A stretch of DNA of 35,499 nucleotides from Desulfurococcales archaeon (GCA_015521095.1 WAOU01000082.1:1-35499); one strand, 5' to 3'. Positions 14,736 to 26,955 are shown, counted from the first letter of the stretch. The notes: generated from the sequence alone by a model not told the origin. Numbers and translations are program-made.

Positions 14736-15350
14736 GTGTCAATGTATTTTGGAGCAACAGCTGTCGGGATAAAACTGAAGGATGCAGTCGTATTAGCAAC
14801 TGATAGAAGGATGGCGTATGGATCCTTTGTCATGAGCAGAAATGCTAAGAAGATATTCATGCTGGACAAACGTATTGGAATAGCCTTCGCAGGCCTATAC
14901 GGCGATCTACGCGGCTTATTTAGAATACTCGAGGCAGAGTACCGGTTCATGAAAATGACTATAAACAAGGAACCGCCGGTCAAAAGCATAGCCAAGAGAT
15001 TATCCATGATACTCTACTCGTATAAGGCATTCCCATTCCTAGTAGAAATAATCGTGGGAGGTATAGATCCAAATGGGGAAACAAGCCTCTACGTACTGGA
15101 CTCTCTAGGCTCGCTAACAGAGGAGCCATATATAGCGGTTGGCTCCGGAGCGTCCATAGCGCTGGGATTCCTAGAGGACTCCTATAGAGAAGACCTAGAC
15201 TTAGAGGAAGCAATTAACGTTGCCGTAAAGGCTGTAAAGGCCGCGATAGAAAGGGACTCGTATACTGGAGACGGGATAGACGTCGTAGCTATAACTAAAG
15301 ACGGCGTTATAGAGAAATCTTACAAGCTCAGACTCGTCGAGGGTCAGTAG
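14736..15350 (+). CDS. psmB: Proteasome beta subunit, Ala in place of the catalytic Thr
   Basis: This is a second 20S proteasome beta subunit. It aligns with the catalytic subunit through LKDAVVLATDRRM, FAGLYGD, IIVGGIDPNG, VGSGAS and ERDSYTGDGIDVV. At the processing site it reads YFG-ATAVGI, where the active subunit has HG-TTTVGL, so the N-terminal nucleophile Thr is Ala; Asp17 and Lys33 equivalents remain. It should not cleave peptides and is probably structural, paired with the active subunit; other crenarchaeal beta1 subunits known to me look the same. The frame opens at GTG 14724, but GTG 14736 has GGTGA at 8-base spacing and leaves a very short leader peptide. Endonuclease V follows after 3 bases. 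Confidence 0.93.
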   Translation: MSMYFGATAVGIKLKDAVVLATDRRMAYGSFVMSRNAKKIFMLDKRIGIAFAGLYGDLRGLFRILEAEYRFMKMTINKEPPVKSIAKRLSMILYSYKAFPFLVEIIVGGIDPNGETSLYVLDSLGSLTEEPYIAVGSGASIALGFLEDSYREDLDLEEAINVAVKAVKAAIERDSYTGDGIDVVAITKDGVIEKSYKLRLVEGQ

Positions 15351-15353
15351 TCC

Positions 15354-16109
15354 TTGGAGGAGGTTTTTGATCCCTGCACCGGTGTAAGGAAAAGATTTGA
15401 TGTGTCAAGAGCATATAAGGCTCAAAAATACATTGCGCAGAGCGCTGTCCTCGAAGACAGGTTTCATCGAATAAGAACCGTTGTAGGCCTCGATGTTTCC
15501 TATCCTAACTGGCGTTTCTCTTCTTGGGGTATCGGCGTAGCAGTTGCTTTAGCGTATCCATCTATGAGGATCCTCGATTGTATCGCGGCAGTTGCCCATG
15601 TCTGCGTCCCCTATATACCCGGCCTCCTAGCCTTCCGGGAGATGGCAGTTTTAGCGCCGGCACTTGCCAGGCTTCAAAAAAGAATAAGCGTGGATCTCAT
15701 AGTTGTCGATGGCCATGGAATTGCTCATCCACGTAGAGCTGGAATCGCCACCCATGTAGGGGTAGTATTTGATAAGCCATCCATCGGTGTTGCAAAGAAG
15801 AAGCTCTACGGGGAATACCGCGAGGAAAGGAATGATATATACATTGTAGACGACGAACAACGTCCTATTGCAGGCGTTCTAGGCGAAGGCTCAAAACGAA
15901 TATTTGTAAGCCCAGGCCACAGAGTTTCTCTTATGACTAGTATTCGGCTCATTAAATCAATGCTGAGAAGAGGCAAACTCCCAGAGCCGACGCGTATTGC
16001 CGATAAAATCACGAAGGACCTTAAGAAGAGAATTACTTCTGGTCCTCCTGGCATGGAGGTGCACTACATCCAATGCTCAGGCAATAGGATCCCCGACATA
16101 TTCTCCTGA
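15354..16109 (+). CDS. nfi: Endonuclease V
   Basis: This DNA repair endonuclease cuts one phosphodiester 3' to deoxyinosine (deaminated adenine), a lesion frequent at high temperature. Conserved blocks: VVGLDVSY with metal ligand D47, PYIPGLLAFRE with the wedge-like PYIP and E96, VDGHGIAHPRRAG with D119, and THVGV. The length of 251 exceeds the usual 215-225: the family core ends near KITKDLKKR, and about 25 residues form an extension that overlaps the opposite-strand gene by 77 bases. It starts at TTG 15354, directly after the proteasome gene, with GAGGG about 12 bases before; no better start is visible. Likely co-transcribed with psmB. Confidence 0.95.
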   Translation: MEEVFDPCTGVRKRFDVSRAYKAQKYIAQSAVLEDRFHRIRTVVGLDVSYPNWRFSSWGIGVAVALAYPSMRILDCIAAVAHVCVPYIPGLLAFREMAVLAPALARLQKRISVDLIVVDGHGIAHPRRAGIATHVGVVFDKPSIGVAKKKLYGEYREERNDIYIVDDEQRPIAGVLGEGSKRIFVSPGHRVSLMTSIRLIKSMLRRGKLPEPTRIADKITKDLKKRITSGPPGMEVHYIQCSGNRIPDIFS

Positions 16110-16782
16110 TTACGTCGCTACTACTTCTTAGACCGGGCTCGAATTCCTCCTTTTCATCATAACGTAAAACCTCGACCTTTTTCCCGAGGAGCTTCTCGAG
16201 GTAACTAGCGAGTTCCTTAGGATCATATGGTTGATCCGGACCGAGCACAACGATATCAGGTTTAATCTCCATGAGAGGCTTCATTTTGTCTTGTAGGTCT
16301 CCAAGACGAGCCTGATAAACGTATTTGATTGAGGAAACTAGCTCAAGCCTACTCTTCTCGGACAAGACCGGCTTCTTCCCCTTTGTTTCTCGGACATTTT
16401 TGTCTCTCGCTATTACGACGTAGAGTTTGCCTAGGCTAGAGGCGTATTTGAGTAACCTGACATGGCCCGGGTGCATTATGTCGAATGTGCCACCTACAAA
16501 GACCGTCTTCTCTTCTCTTCGTATGTTGGTCCATTCGAATTCGGCGTATCCCATGTATTTGAGACTGTCAAGCAGTCCCTCGGCATAGGATACCGAGACT
16601 AAGGCTGTATCACAATCGTTGGTCTCTATAAAGTAATAGGTGTCTTTGAGATAGCGATCTATAGCGTCAAATAGCTTAGGATATTTTTCCACTAGGCCTG
16701 GATTGGATTTTTTCAGATTGTCAACTGTCGCTATAAGATTATCAGCGTATTTTCTTGCCCTGCTACATATTTCATTATTCAT
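16033..16782 (-). CDS. DUF357-nucleotidyltransferase fusion (FAD synthase/cytidylyltransferase-like)
   Basis: The N-terminal about 80 residues are a helical DUF357-like domain (KYADNLIATVDNLKKSNPGL, DCDTALVSVSYAEGLLDSLKY). From about 90 on there is a cytidylyltransferase fold with VGGTFDIMHPGHVRLL, VIARDKNVRETKGKKPV, LGPDQPYDP and the closing RSSSDVIRRI. The closest functional types are archaeal FAD synthase (RibL) and glycerol-phosphate cytidylyltransferases; the substrate cannot be fixed by sight. After the core comes an unusual tail with four cysteines spaced exactly CX4CX4CX4C. The frame is open from TTG 16797, but ATG 16782 with GGTG upstream is the better start. The tail's coding sequence overlaps the endonuclease V gene by 77 bases, antisense. 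Confidence 0.85.
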   Translation of the reverse strand: MNNEICSRARKYADNLIATVDNLKKSNPGLVEKYPKLFDAIDRYLKDTYYFIETNDCDTALVSVSYAEGLLDSLKYMGYAEFEWTNIRREEKTVFVGGTFDIMHPGHVRLLKYASSLGKLYVVIARDKNVRETKGKKPVLSEKSRLELVSSIKYVYQARLGDLQDKMKPLMEIKPDIVVLGPDQPYDPKELASYLEKLLGKKVEVLRYDEKEEFEPGLRSSSDVIRRICRGSYCLSIGCSAPPCQEDQK

Positions 16783-16916
16783 TCTTCTCGGCACCAATTA
16801 TGGAGTCTTCAAGAGTCTCCCTAAAATAATGCATAATGTATCGACGATAGTCTATACTGATCAGTGGTTAGTTTAGCCGAGGATGAGAGGAAAGGAGCCC
16901 CTCTAGTTGGGATTTG

Positions 16917-17025
16917 TGGCGGGCCCGCCGGGATTTGAACCCGGGACTTCCGCCTGTGCGGCCAGTTGCCACAGCACGTCTACGGGTTAAAAGCCCGCCG
17001 CTCTTCCAGGCTGAGCTACGGGCCC
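16917..17025 (-). tRNA. tRNA-Lys (UUU) with an intron of about 32 nt
   Basis: Read on the minus strand from 17025: acceptor GGGCCCG, D-stem GCTC/GAGC with a 9-base D-loop, anticodon stem GCGGG, loop CTTTTAA with anticodon TTT, and 3' stem CCCGT (one G-T pair). After a 37-base stretch come T-arm CCGGG-TTCAAAT-CCCGG, acceptor CGGGCCC, discriminator G (16920) and encoded CCA (16919-16917). A normal variable loop is 5 bases, so about 32 bases are extra. Because the anticodon arm is complete without them, the intron lies between it and the T-arm, not at the canonical position 37/38; CTGTG/CACAG inside it can pair. A TATA-like AAAATTATAAAAAGG (17070-17056, minus strand) is placed about 25-30 bases upstream of the predicted start near 17037. 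Confidence 0.9.
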
Positions 17026-17134
17026 ATTGCCTAGTTATCGGAATATTGTAGGATCCCTTTTTATAATTTTACTGTGTCTTTCCAGGGCGTGTTTCATAAT
17101 TGTTTCGATGTATGTCAATGTTTCGTTTCGGATA

Positions 17135-17145
17135 AGTATATAAGG
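17135..17145 (+). promoter_or_regulatory. TATA box of the RNA polymerase operon
   Basis: AGTATATAAGG in the 215-base gap between tRNA-Lys and rpoH predicts transcription from about 17165, giving a leader of roughly 75 bases. The same gap carries the minus-strand TATA element of tRNA-Lys at 17056-17070, so it is a divergent promoter region. No other TATA-like box of this quality is seen before rps12. Confidence 0.55.
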
Positions 17146-17240
17146 GTTAATTAACATATACAAAATATTTCGACCGCTAACTCTATAACCCCGGATAGGA
17201 TCTCTTCTTTTTGGCGTAGGTTCCGGGGGATAGTGTAACA

Positions 17241-17504
17241 TTGGTCTCGAGATCGAGGAAGAAACGATTAGATAAGAGGATACTTGAACACGAGCTTGTC
17301 CCAGAGCATAGAATATTGTCATTGGAGGAGGCAGCAGAGCTTTTGAGAACACTCAGTATTAAGCCAAACCAGTTGCCCCGGATCAGCATAAATGATCCTA
17401 TAGTTCAATTACTTGGGGCAAAGCCGGGAGATATTATTGAGATAAAGAGGAAGTCTCCTACTGCTGGAGAGTCCTTGTATTATAGGATAGTGGTAGTATT
17501 CTAG
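17241..17504 (+). CDS. rpoH: DNA-directed RNA polymerase subunit H (Rpb5 C-terminal-like)
   Basis: This small subunit of archaeal RNA polymerase sits at the lower jaw of the DNA channel. Its 87 residues match the family: [39 protein letters not shown] and [20 protein letters not shown]. Archaeal RpoH equals only the C-terminal domain of eukaryotic Rpb5. TTG start at 17241, with GGGGG about 11 bases upstream. It leads the conserved order rpoH-rpoB-rpoA1-rpoA2; 13 bases separate it from rpoB. Confidence 0.97.
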   Translation: MVSRSRKKRLDKRILEHELVPEHRILSLEEAAELLRTLSIKPNQLPRISINDPIVQLLGAKPGDIIEIKRKSPTAGESLYYRIVVVF

Positions 17505-17517
17505 GGGGGCTAAAGTT

Positions 17518-20500
17518 ATGAGTAAGATTAACGGCTCAGGAGATATTCTAGATAAGGATACGCTCTGGACAGTGTTCTCTTCGTTCATAAAGGAGACGAG
17601 TCTGTCTAGACAGCACTTAGACTCGTATAACGCGTTCGTCAAGTATAGGATGAAGCGTATCATCGGTAGTGTTAAGGAAATTACACCTGAGTGGAGACGT
17701 ATTGCCGGACGTAGGGCCCGTATATCTGAAATAACAATGCCAGATGTCAAGGTGGTCATCGGCAAGCTAAGGATCGAGAAACCAATGGTGAAAGAGGCAT
17801 ATGGTAGCCAGCACCGTGTTCTGCCAATGGAGTGTAGGATAAGGAACATCTCTTACATGGCCCCCTTGTTCGTCGAGATGAAGCTTATCATTGGAGGAAA
17901 AGAGGTCGACTCAAGAGAGGTTAAGATAGGAGACTTCCCCGTAATGATAAGATCCGAGATAGATCCACTGTCAAAGTTTAGTCCAAGCGAGCTCATAGAG
18001 GCGGGAGAGGACCCATATGATCCTGGAGGATACTTTATCATAAATGGAAGCGAAAAAGTCGTAGTCGTCCAAGAAGATCTAGCAGTAAACAGGATAATCG
18101 TAGGGCCATCCACTGCGAGCACAGCTAAAATTACACATACAGCAAAGGTAGTCTCAACAGTACTGGGACTTCGAAGACAGATAATCGTAGACAGGATGAG
18201 TGATGGAAGCCTCGAAGTAAGCATTTCAAGGCTCTCCTATAGGATACCTTTTGCGATTCTAATGAAAGCACTAGGACTAGAAAAGGACGTAGAGATAGGT
18301 CACGCTGTCTCAGCCGATGACGAAGTGCTAAGAGAGCTTTTACCGAGCCTCAACAAAGTAGCTCTCACAGTTAGAACGAGAGAGGAAGCACTAGAATTTA
18401 TAGGTAACAGGCTTGCACCAGGACAGCCGAGAGAAATAAGAATTGCGAGAGCAGAGGAGTTCTTAGATAAACAGTTCCTACCACACCTAGGAGACAAACC
18501 AGAAGATAGGAGGAAGAAGGCATACTTCCTAGCAGAAATGGCTAACAGAGTACTTCAGCTATACCTAGGTAAAAGACCAGCAGACGATAAAGACCATTAC
18601 AGTAACAAGCGTCTAAGGCTGGCAGGAGACCTAATAGCAGAGATATTTAGAGAAGGATACAATGCCCTCGTAAACGTGATCAGAAACCAGCTCGAAGAAT
18701 ACATAAGCCAGAGACATCGCTCAAAACCAAAGCTAAACTACATCGTTAGAGCCGACATACTTACAGAGAGGCTAAGAAGCGCCCTCGCAACCGGAAACTG
18801 GGGCAGGGAAAGAACCGGAGTAAGCCAGGCACTAGACCGTACAAACTGGATCAGCCTTCTAAGCCACCTAAGAAGAGTCATATCCCCACTAAGCAGGGGA
18901 CAAATACACTTCGAGGCAAGAGACCTACATGGAACACACTGGGGCAGGCTCTGTCCCTTCGAGACCCCAGAAGGCATAAACTGTGGACTTGTAAAGAACC
19001 TAGCACTAATGTCGTATATCTCCGTAGGAGTAGACGAGAGCGAAATAGAAAAACTCCTCTACGACCTAGGAGTGATCCCACTCGACGAACTAATAAAAGA
19101 AGCCGTAGAAGCCGGCGAAGCACCAGAAATAATGAGAGCAGGCACCAAGGTATTCCTCAACGGTAGACCAATAGGATTCCACGAGAACGGAGCATGGCTA
19201 GCAGAAGAACTAAGGAGAAGAAGGAGACGCGGAGAGCTAAGCTACGAGGTTGGAGTAGCCCACATAGTTGACGAATACATCAACGAACTCTACATCAATA
19301 CAGACGAAGGACGACTAATGAGACCAGTCATAGTCGTAGAGAATGGAAAACCAAAACTAACAAAAGAACACGCGGAGAAACTGAGAAGAGGAGAGATCTC
19401 ATTCTGGGATCTAGTAAGAGAAGGAGTAATAGAGCTCCTAGACCCAGACGAGGAAGAAAACGCATACATAGCAGAGTTCCCCGAAGACGTAACGCCGGAT
19501 CACACACACCTAGAACTCTGGGTCCCCGCAATAGTAGGAGTGGCCGCAGCAACTATACCATTCCTAGAGCACAACCAGAGCCCGAGAAACACCTATCAAT
19601 CAGCAATGGCCAAGCAGGCCCTCGGACTATATGCACTAAACTATAAGTATAGAACCGACAGCCACGCCTATCTACTCCACTATCCCCAGAAACCCATAGT
19701 ACAGACAAGAATGCTCAGCCTCATGGGCTACAACGAGAGGCCCTCAGGCCAGAACATGATAGTAGCACTCATGGCCACCACCGGATACAACATAGAGGAC
19801 GCTCTAGTATTCAACAAGACCAGCGTAGACTACGGATTGGCCCGCGCATTCTTCTACAGAGTTTACACAGCGGTAGAAAACGTATACAGTGGAGGAGCAA
19901 AAGACAGGATAACCGTACCATCACCAAAACTATACGACCATAAGGGAGACCAGTACTACACGAAGCTAGGCCCAGACGGTATAGTAGAGCCAGAAGTAGA
20001 AGTAAGAGGAGGAGACATTCTGGTAGGTAGAGAAAGTCCGCCAAGATTCATGGGAGAGGAACGAGTAATAAGCCCCACAGCAATGATAAGACGAGACACG
20101 AGTATACAATTAAGGTTCGGAGAAAAAGGAGTAATAGACACAGTCTTCCTGACACAAACCACTGAAAGACAAAAACTTGTCAAGATCAGGGTAAGAGACC
20201 TAAGAATCCCCGAGATAGGCGACAAGTTCGCAAGCAGACACGGACAGAAGGGAGTCATAGGAATACTACTCCCAAGATACGATATGCCATATACAGAAGA
20301 CGGAATAGTACCAGACGTGATCCTCAACCCACACGCCATACCCTCAAGAATGACCGTTGGACAGCTATTGGAGACAATAGCAGGAAAAATAGGAGCAATA
20401 AAAGCAAAGTTCATTGATGGAACACCCTTCTTCAAAGACGACATCGAACAGCTCAGAATAGAACTACTCAAGGCAGGCTATGATCCGAATGCCAGAGAAG

Positions 20501-21069
20501 TAATGTACGATGGCAGAACGGGAAGACTCATCGAAAAACCAGTTGCGATAGGTGTAACGTTCTACCAGAGACTCTACCATATGGTATCCGACAAGATGCA
20601 TGCAAGAGCAACCGGTAAAGTACAGCTCCTAACAAGGCAGCCGACAGAAGGAAAGGCTAGACAGGGAGGACTTAGATTCGGAGAAATGGAGCGCGACTGT
20701 CTAGTAGGCCATGGAGCAGTAGCACTGCTAAGGGACAGACTCCTATACAACAGCGATAGATACACTATGTATGTGTGTACAAAGTGTGGCCATATAGCAT
20801 GGTACAATAGGAGGAAAGGCGTATACGAGTGCCCGATACATGGAGAAGAGGGAGACATAAAGCCTGTGACAGTCCCCTACGCGTTCAAACTATTACTCCA
20901 AGAAGTAACCAGCATGATGATCAAGCCCGAGATAAAGGTCATGGACAAGATAAACATCCTAGAGAAGATTCTGCAGAGGCCGGTCGAGTCAAGAGTAATC
21001 AAGATTTCTCCCAAATCAAACGGGGGAGAACAGGTCGAGGAAAAAGTAGAAGCTACAGAGAAGAAGTAA
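17518..21069 (+). CDS. rpoB: DNA-directed RNA polymerase subunit B (Rpb2), undivided
   Basis: This is the second-largest catalytic subunit of RNA polymerase. It is a single chain; methanogens and halophiles split it into B' and B''. It starts MSKINGSGDILDKDTLW at ATG 17518. Landmarks: GGYFIINGSEKVVVVQED, the hybrid-binding regions RLRLAGDLIAEIF and LCPFETPEGINCGLVKN, QSPRNTYQSAMAKQALG, ATTGYNIEDALV, the FASRHGQKGVIG block, and the C-terminal zinc site CTKCGHIAWYN/YECPIHGE. The length of 1183 exceeds the 1120-1130 usual in crenarchaea by about 50. Part of this is a charged C-terminal tail after TSMMIKPEIKV that ends in a Glu/Lys run. It is followed after 13 bases by rpoA1. Confidence 0.98.
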   Translation: MSKINGSGDILDKDTLWTVFSSFIKETSLSRQHLDSYNAFVKYRMKRIIGSVKEITPEWRRIAGRRARISEITMPDVKVVIGKLRIEKPMVKEAYGSQHRVLPMECRIRNISYMAPLFVEMKLIIGGKEVDSREVKIGDFPVMIRSEIDPLSKFSPSELIEAGEDPYDPGGYFIINGSEKVVVVQEDLAVNRIIVGPSTASTAKITHTAKVVSTVLGLRRQIIVDRMSDGSLEVSISRLSYRIPFAILMKALGLEKDVEIGHAVSADDEVLRELLPSLNKVALTVRTREEALEFIGNRLAPGQPREIRIARAEEFLDKQFLPHLGDKPEDRRKKAYFLAEMANRVLQLYLGKRPADDKDHYSNKRLRLAGDLIAEIFREGYNALVNVIRNQLEEYISQRHRSKPKLNYIVRADILTERLRSALATGNWGRERTGVSQALDRTNWISLLSHLRRVISPLSRGQIHFEARDLHGTHWGRLCPFETPEGINCGLVKNLALMSYISVGVDESEIEKLLYDLGVIPLDELIKEAVEAGEAPEIMRAGTKVFLNGRPIGFHENGAWLAEELRRRRRRGELSYEVGVAHIVDEYINELYINTDEGRLMRPVIVVENGKPKLTKEHAEKLRRGEISFWDLVREGVIELLDPDEEENAYIAEFPEDVTPDHTHLELWVPAIVGVAAATIPFLEHNQSPRNTYQSAMAKQALGLYALNYKYRTDSHAYLLHYPQKPIVQTRMLSLMGYNERPSGQNMIVALMATTGYNIEDALVFNKTSVDYGLARAFFYRVYTAVENVYSGGAKDRITVPSPKLYDHKGDQYYTKLGPDGIVEPEVEVRGGDILVGRESPPRFMGEERVISPTAMIRRDTSIQLRFGEKGVIDTVFLTQTTERQKLVKIRVRDLRIPEIGDKFASRHGQKGVIGILLPRYDMPYTEDGIVPDVILNPHAIPSRMTVGQLLETIAGKIGAIKAKFIDGTPFFKDDIEQLRIELLKAGYDPNAREVMYDGRTGRLIEKPVAIGVTFYQRLYHMVSDKMHARATGKVQLLTRQPTEGKARQGGLRFGEMERDCLVGHGAVALLRDRLLYNSDRYTMYVCTKCGHIAWYNRRKGVYECPIHGEEGDIKPVTVPYAFKLLLQEVTSMMIKPEIKVMDKINILEKILQRPVESRVIKISPKSNGGEQVEEKVEATEKK

Positions 21070-21082
21070 GGAGGTGAAGGCA

Positions 21083-25026
<3,944 letters not shown>

Positions 25027-25064
25027 AGAAATACAGTAGGCGTTAAGACGGAGGTGGATAAGAA

Positions 25065-25367
25065 GTGTCTGTATCGCTTGAAAGAGAGCTCAGGAACCTG
25101 CTCAAATCCGGTAAAGTATATCTCGGAGTAAAGCAAACTCTAAAATCACTGCTCCACGGAAAAACAAAACTAGTCATAATAGCAGAAAACATACCGCCAG
25201 AGTACAGGCAAAGAATCGAGTACTACGCAAAGCTAAGCAACACACCAATAATAACATACAAGGGCTCAAGCGTCGACTTGGGCCTCGCAATAGGTAAACC
25301 GTTCAGAGTCTCTGCAATGGCTGTAATCGACGAAGGTTCATCCCGCATACTAGAACTAGTAGAGTAA
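25065..25367 (+). CDS. rpl30e: 50S ribosomal protein L30e
   Basis: This 100-residue protein of the large ribosomal subunit belongs to the L7Ae/L30e fold family that binds kink-turn RNA. It shows the expected LKSGKVYLGVKQTLKSLLHG, KLVIIAENIPPEYRQRIEYY, and the terminal LGLAIGKPFRVSAMAVIDEG. It starts at GTG 25065, with GGAGGTG 9 bases upstream. It always lies between rpoA2 and nusA in crenarchaea, as here. Yeast L30 represses its own mRNA through a kink-turn; nothing like that can be seen here by eye. Confidence 0.97.
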   Translation: MSVSLERELRNLLKSGKVYLGVKQTLKSLLHGKTKLVIIAENIPPEYRQRIEYYAKLSNTPIITYKGSSVDLGLAIGKPFRVSAMAVIDEGSSRILELVE

Positions 25368-25421
25368 ACAACGGAATACCGCTGCTAAGGTGCAGTACCA
25401 GTTAGGAATCGGTGACTAAGC

Positions 25422-25859
25422 GTGGACGACGATGTAATAACTATGGAGGAACTACGATACATATCAATGTTTCAGGACTTCACAGGAGCCGTCGCATATC
25501 GATGCATAAAGGAAGATGAAGAAAACAAACTCTATTTTCTAGTTAATCCATCAGATCTAGGAAAGGCTATCGGCAAGAAAGGATCAAACGTCAAGCTATT
25601 ATCACAGCTTTTCAAAAAGAAAATAGAAATAATAGCATATTCGCCGGAGCTATCACTAGAAGAGGTTGTAAAGAATCTATTCCCAGGCGTCAACATCCTC
25701 AGCGTAGAACTACAAGAACGGGGTAATGAGAAACGGGTACTAGTAAAAGTCGAGGAAAAAGACAAAGGAAAAGCAATAGGACGTGAAGGCAGAAACATTG
25801 CCCGCGCCCGGCGCATACTAAAAGCACTCTACGGGATAGAAAGAGTCATAATAGTGTAG
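25422..25859 (+). CDS. nusA: NusA-like transcription factor (two KH domains)
   Basis: This archaeal NusA consists only of the two KH RNA-binding domains and lacks the polymerase-binding and S1 domains of the bacterial protein. KH1 contains DLGKAIGKKGSNVKLLSQLF (about residues 45-64), KH2 contains DKGKAIGREGRNIARARRIL. Both have the GxxG loop (GKKG and GREG). The length of 145 is normal. GTG start at 25422. It lies in the polymerase operon between rpl30e and rps12; its exact role in archaea is less clear than in bacteria, probably RNA binding during transcription or rRNA maturation. Confidence 0.97.
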   Translation: MDDDVITMEELRYISMFQDFTGAVAYRCIKEDEENKLYFLVNPSDLGKAIGKKGSNVKLLSQLFKKKIEIIAYSPELSLEEVVKNLFPGVNILSVELQERGNEKRVLVKVEEKDKGKAIGREGRNIARARRILKALYGIERVIIV

Positions 25860-25924
25860 CTCTTTCCCACACTTACTGTTATAAACCGTGAAGGCACAAA
25901 ATCTGGTGGAGTGGAGGGATAAGG

Positions 25925-26368
25925 TTGACGGGAAAAAAGGCGCCCTCAGGACTATTCGCGGCTAGAAAGCTCAGAAGAAAGAGAATGAAGTTCCGCTGGA
26001 GCCAAAGAGAGTTTAAGAGGAGAAGACTCGGACTAAAGAAGAAATATGACCCACTAGAAGGAGCACCAATGGCGAGAGGAATAGTACTCGAGAAAGTAGG
26101 AGTAGAAGCAAGACAGCCCAACTCTGCTCTTCGAAAGTGCGTACGTGTACAACTTGTCAAAAACAAGAAAGTAGTAACGGCTTTCGTGCCACGAGACGGA
26201 GGTATACTCTACATAGACGAACACGACGAGGTTATAATTGAGGGAATAGGTGGACCAAGAGGTAGATCGATGGGAGACATTCCAGGCGTAAGATATAGAG
26301 TAGTAATGGTAAATGGAGTATCACTTAAAGCCCTCTGGGAAGGCAGGAAACAGAAGCCAAGAAGGTAA
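25925..26368 (+). CDS. rps12: 30S ribosomal protein S12 (S23e family)
   Basis: This small-subunit protein sits at the decoding centre. Hallmarks are [13 protein letters not shown] (lysine loop region) and [20 protein letters not shown], plus the [18 protein letters not shown] end. It starts at TTG 25925, with GGAGGG about 6 bases before; the leader also holds a TATA-like GTTATAAACC (25878-25887), suggesting an internal promoter. It is the last gene of the rpoH operon on this strand before an opposite-strand gene; the T-rich region after it (26379-26383 and beyond) is a likely termination zone. Confidence 0.98.
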   Translation: MTGKKAPSGLFAARKLRRKRMKFRWSQREFKRRRLGLKKKYDPLEGAPMARGIVLEKVGVEARQPNSALRKCVRVQLVKNKKVVTAFVPRDGGILYIDEHDEVIIEGIGGPRGRSMGDIPGVRYRVVMVNGVSLKALWEGRKQKPRR

Positions 26369-26472
26369 ACAGGTCTCTTTTTAAGCCCACATACCTACAC
26401 GATAAGTTTTATTCTAAGTTTTATTCTCTAAGGCTTCTATTTTTGAAAAAACAAGGCTCCCTTAGAATTTCT
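26369..26472. terminator. Convergent termination region between rps12 and the DUF151 gene
   Basis: It holds several T-runs (CTTTTTAAG at about 26377-26385), a perfect tandem duplication of AAGTTTTATTCT (26404-26415 and 26416-26427) and a 7-base inverted repeat TCTAAGG (26427-26433) / CCTTAGA (26460-26466) enclosing T- and A-runs. U-rich tracts are the cleavage and termination signal used by FttA in archaea, so both converging transcripts probably end here. Confidence 0.45.
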
Positions 26473-26955
26473 TTAGTATTCGTCTTCAAACTCCTCTTCT
26501 ATTTCCTCGCTATCTACTAAGCTCTCGGCTACGTAGATCGGGGCCTCAGAGACTAGTGAGAGATAGATCGCATGGCTCGGGATCATTTTTAGTCTAAGTG
26601 TAAGTCCATCACTTTCAAACTCGACAGTTGCAGTGTAGAGTCCTGTGGATGAATCGAGTTCGTCTATTACTACACGTTTGAGGGTCTCAGAGAAGAGTTC
26701 TCTGAACCCTTCATGATTAGCTAACAGATCGAACAGGCTCTGCCTCCTAGGAGGCGCATCGCCCTCATTTATCATCCGTATGGCCTCGGCTACCTCGTAT
26801 GGAACATTTACTAGGATAAACGAGCGATCATCTTCAAGTATGAGTCTAAGACCTACGATATAAGCTCCGAATCCCAGAGACTCGTCTTTTAGTATTCGTG
26901 TAAATGGATATACTGCAACCACGCGTATCAATCTATTATCTGCAGTATTCTCCAT
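26473..26955 (-). CDS. DUF151 bifunctional-nuclease-like protein
   Basis: This 160-residue protein belongs to the BFN/DUF151 family (COG1259), members of which degrade DNA and RNA in some organisms. The family pattern is visible: LGFGAYIVGLRLILEDDRSFILVNVP (strand block), an inserted helix region, VVIDELDSSTGLYTATVEFE, and MIPSHAIYLSLVSEAPIYVAESLVD, matching the usual RPSDAIALALRxxAPIYV. Where many members have Asp in PSDA this one has His (PSHA). The acidic tail EEIEEEFEDEY is disordered. It is transcribed against the ribosomal operon, between rps12 and rps7. Nuclease activity is an inference from weak family knowledge. Confidence 0.8.
   Translation of the reverse strand: MENTADNRLIRVVAVYPFTRILKDESLGFGAYIVGLRLILEDDRSFILVNVPYEVAEAIRMINEGDAPPRRQSLFDLLANHEGFRELFSETLKRVVIDELDSSTGLYTATVEFESDGLTLRLKMIPSHAIYLSLVSEAPIYVAESLVDSEEIEEEFEDEY

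Noticed and set aside
16798..16919. Possible C/D box guide RNA between the nucleotidyltransferase and tRNA-Lys (GGATGAG and CTGATCAG present)
   Set aside because: Boxes are imperfect, in the wrong order and spacing for C-D'-C'-D; no paired terminal stem.
18878..19552. Long Leu/Arg-rich antisense frames inside rpoB
   Set aside because: They arise from A-ending codons of the sense strand (few stop triplets on the antisense); no start signals and no recognisable domain.
26404..26427. Tandem 12-base duplication AAGTTTTATTCT as a start of a repeat array
   Set aside because: Only two copies, in an AT-rich terminator zone, without spacers; a local slippage duplication, not CRISPR or a satellite.
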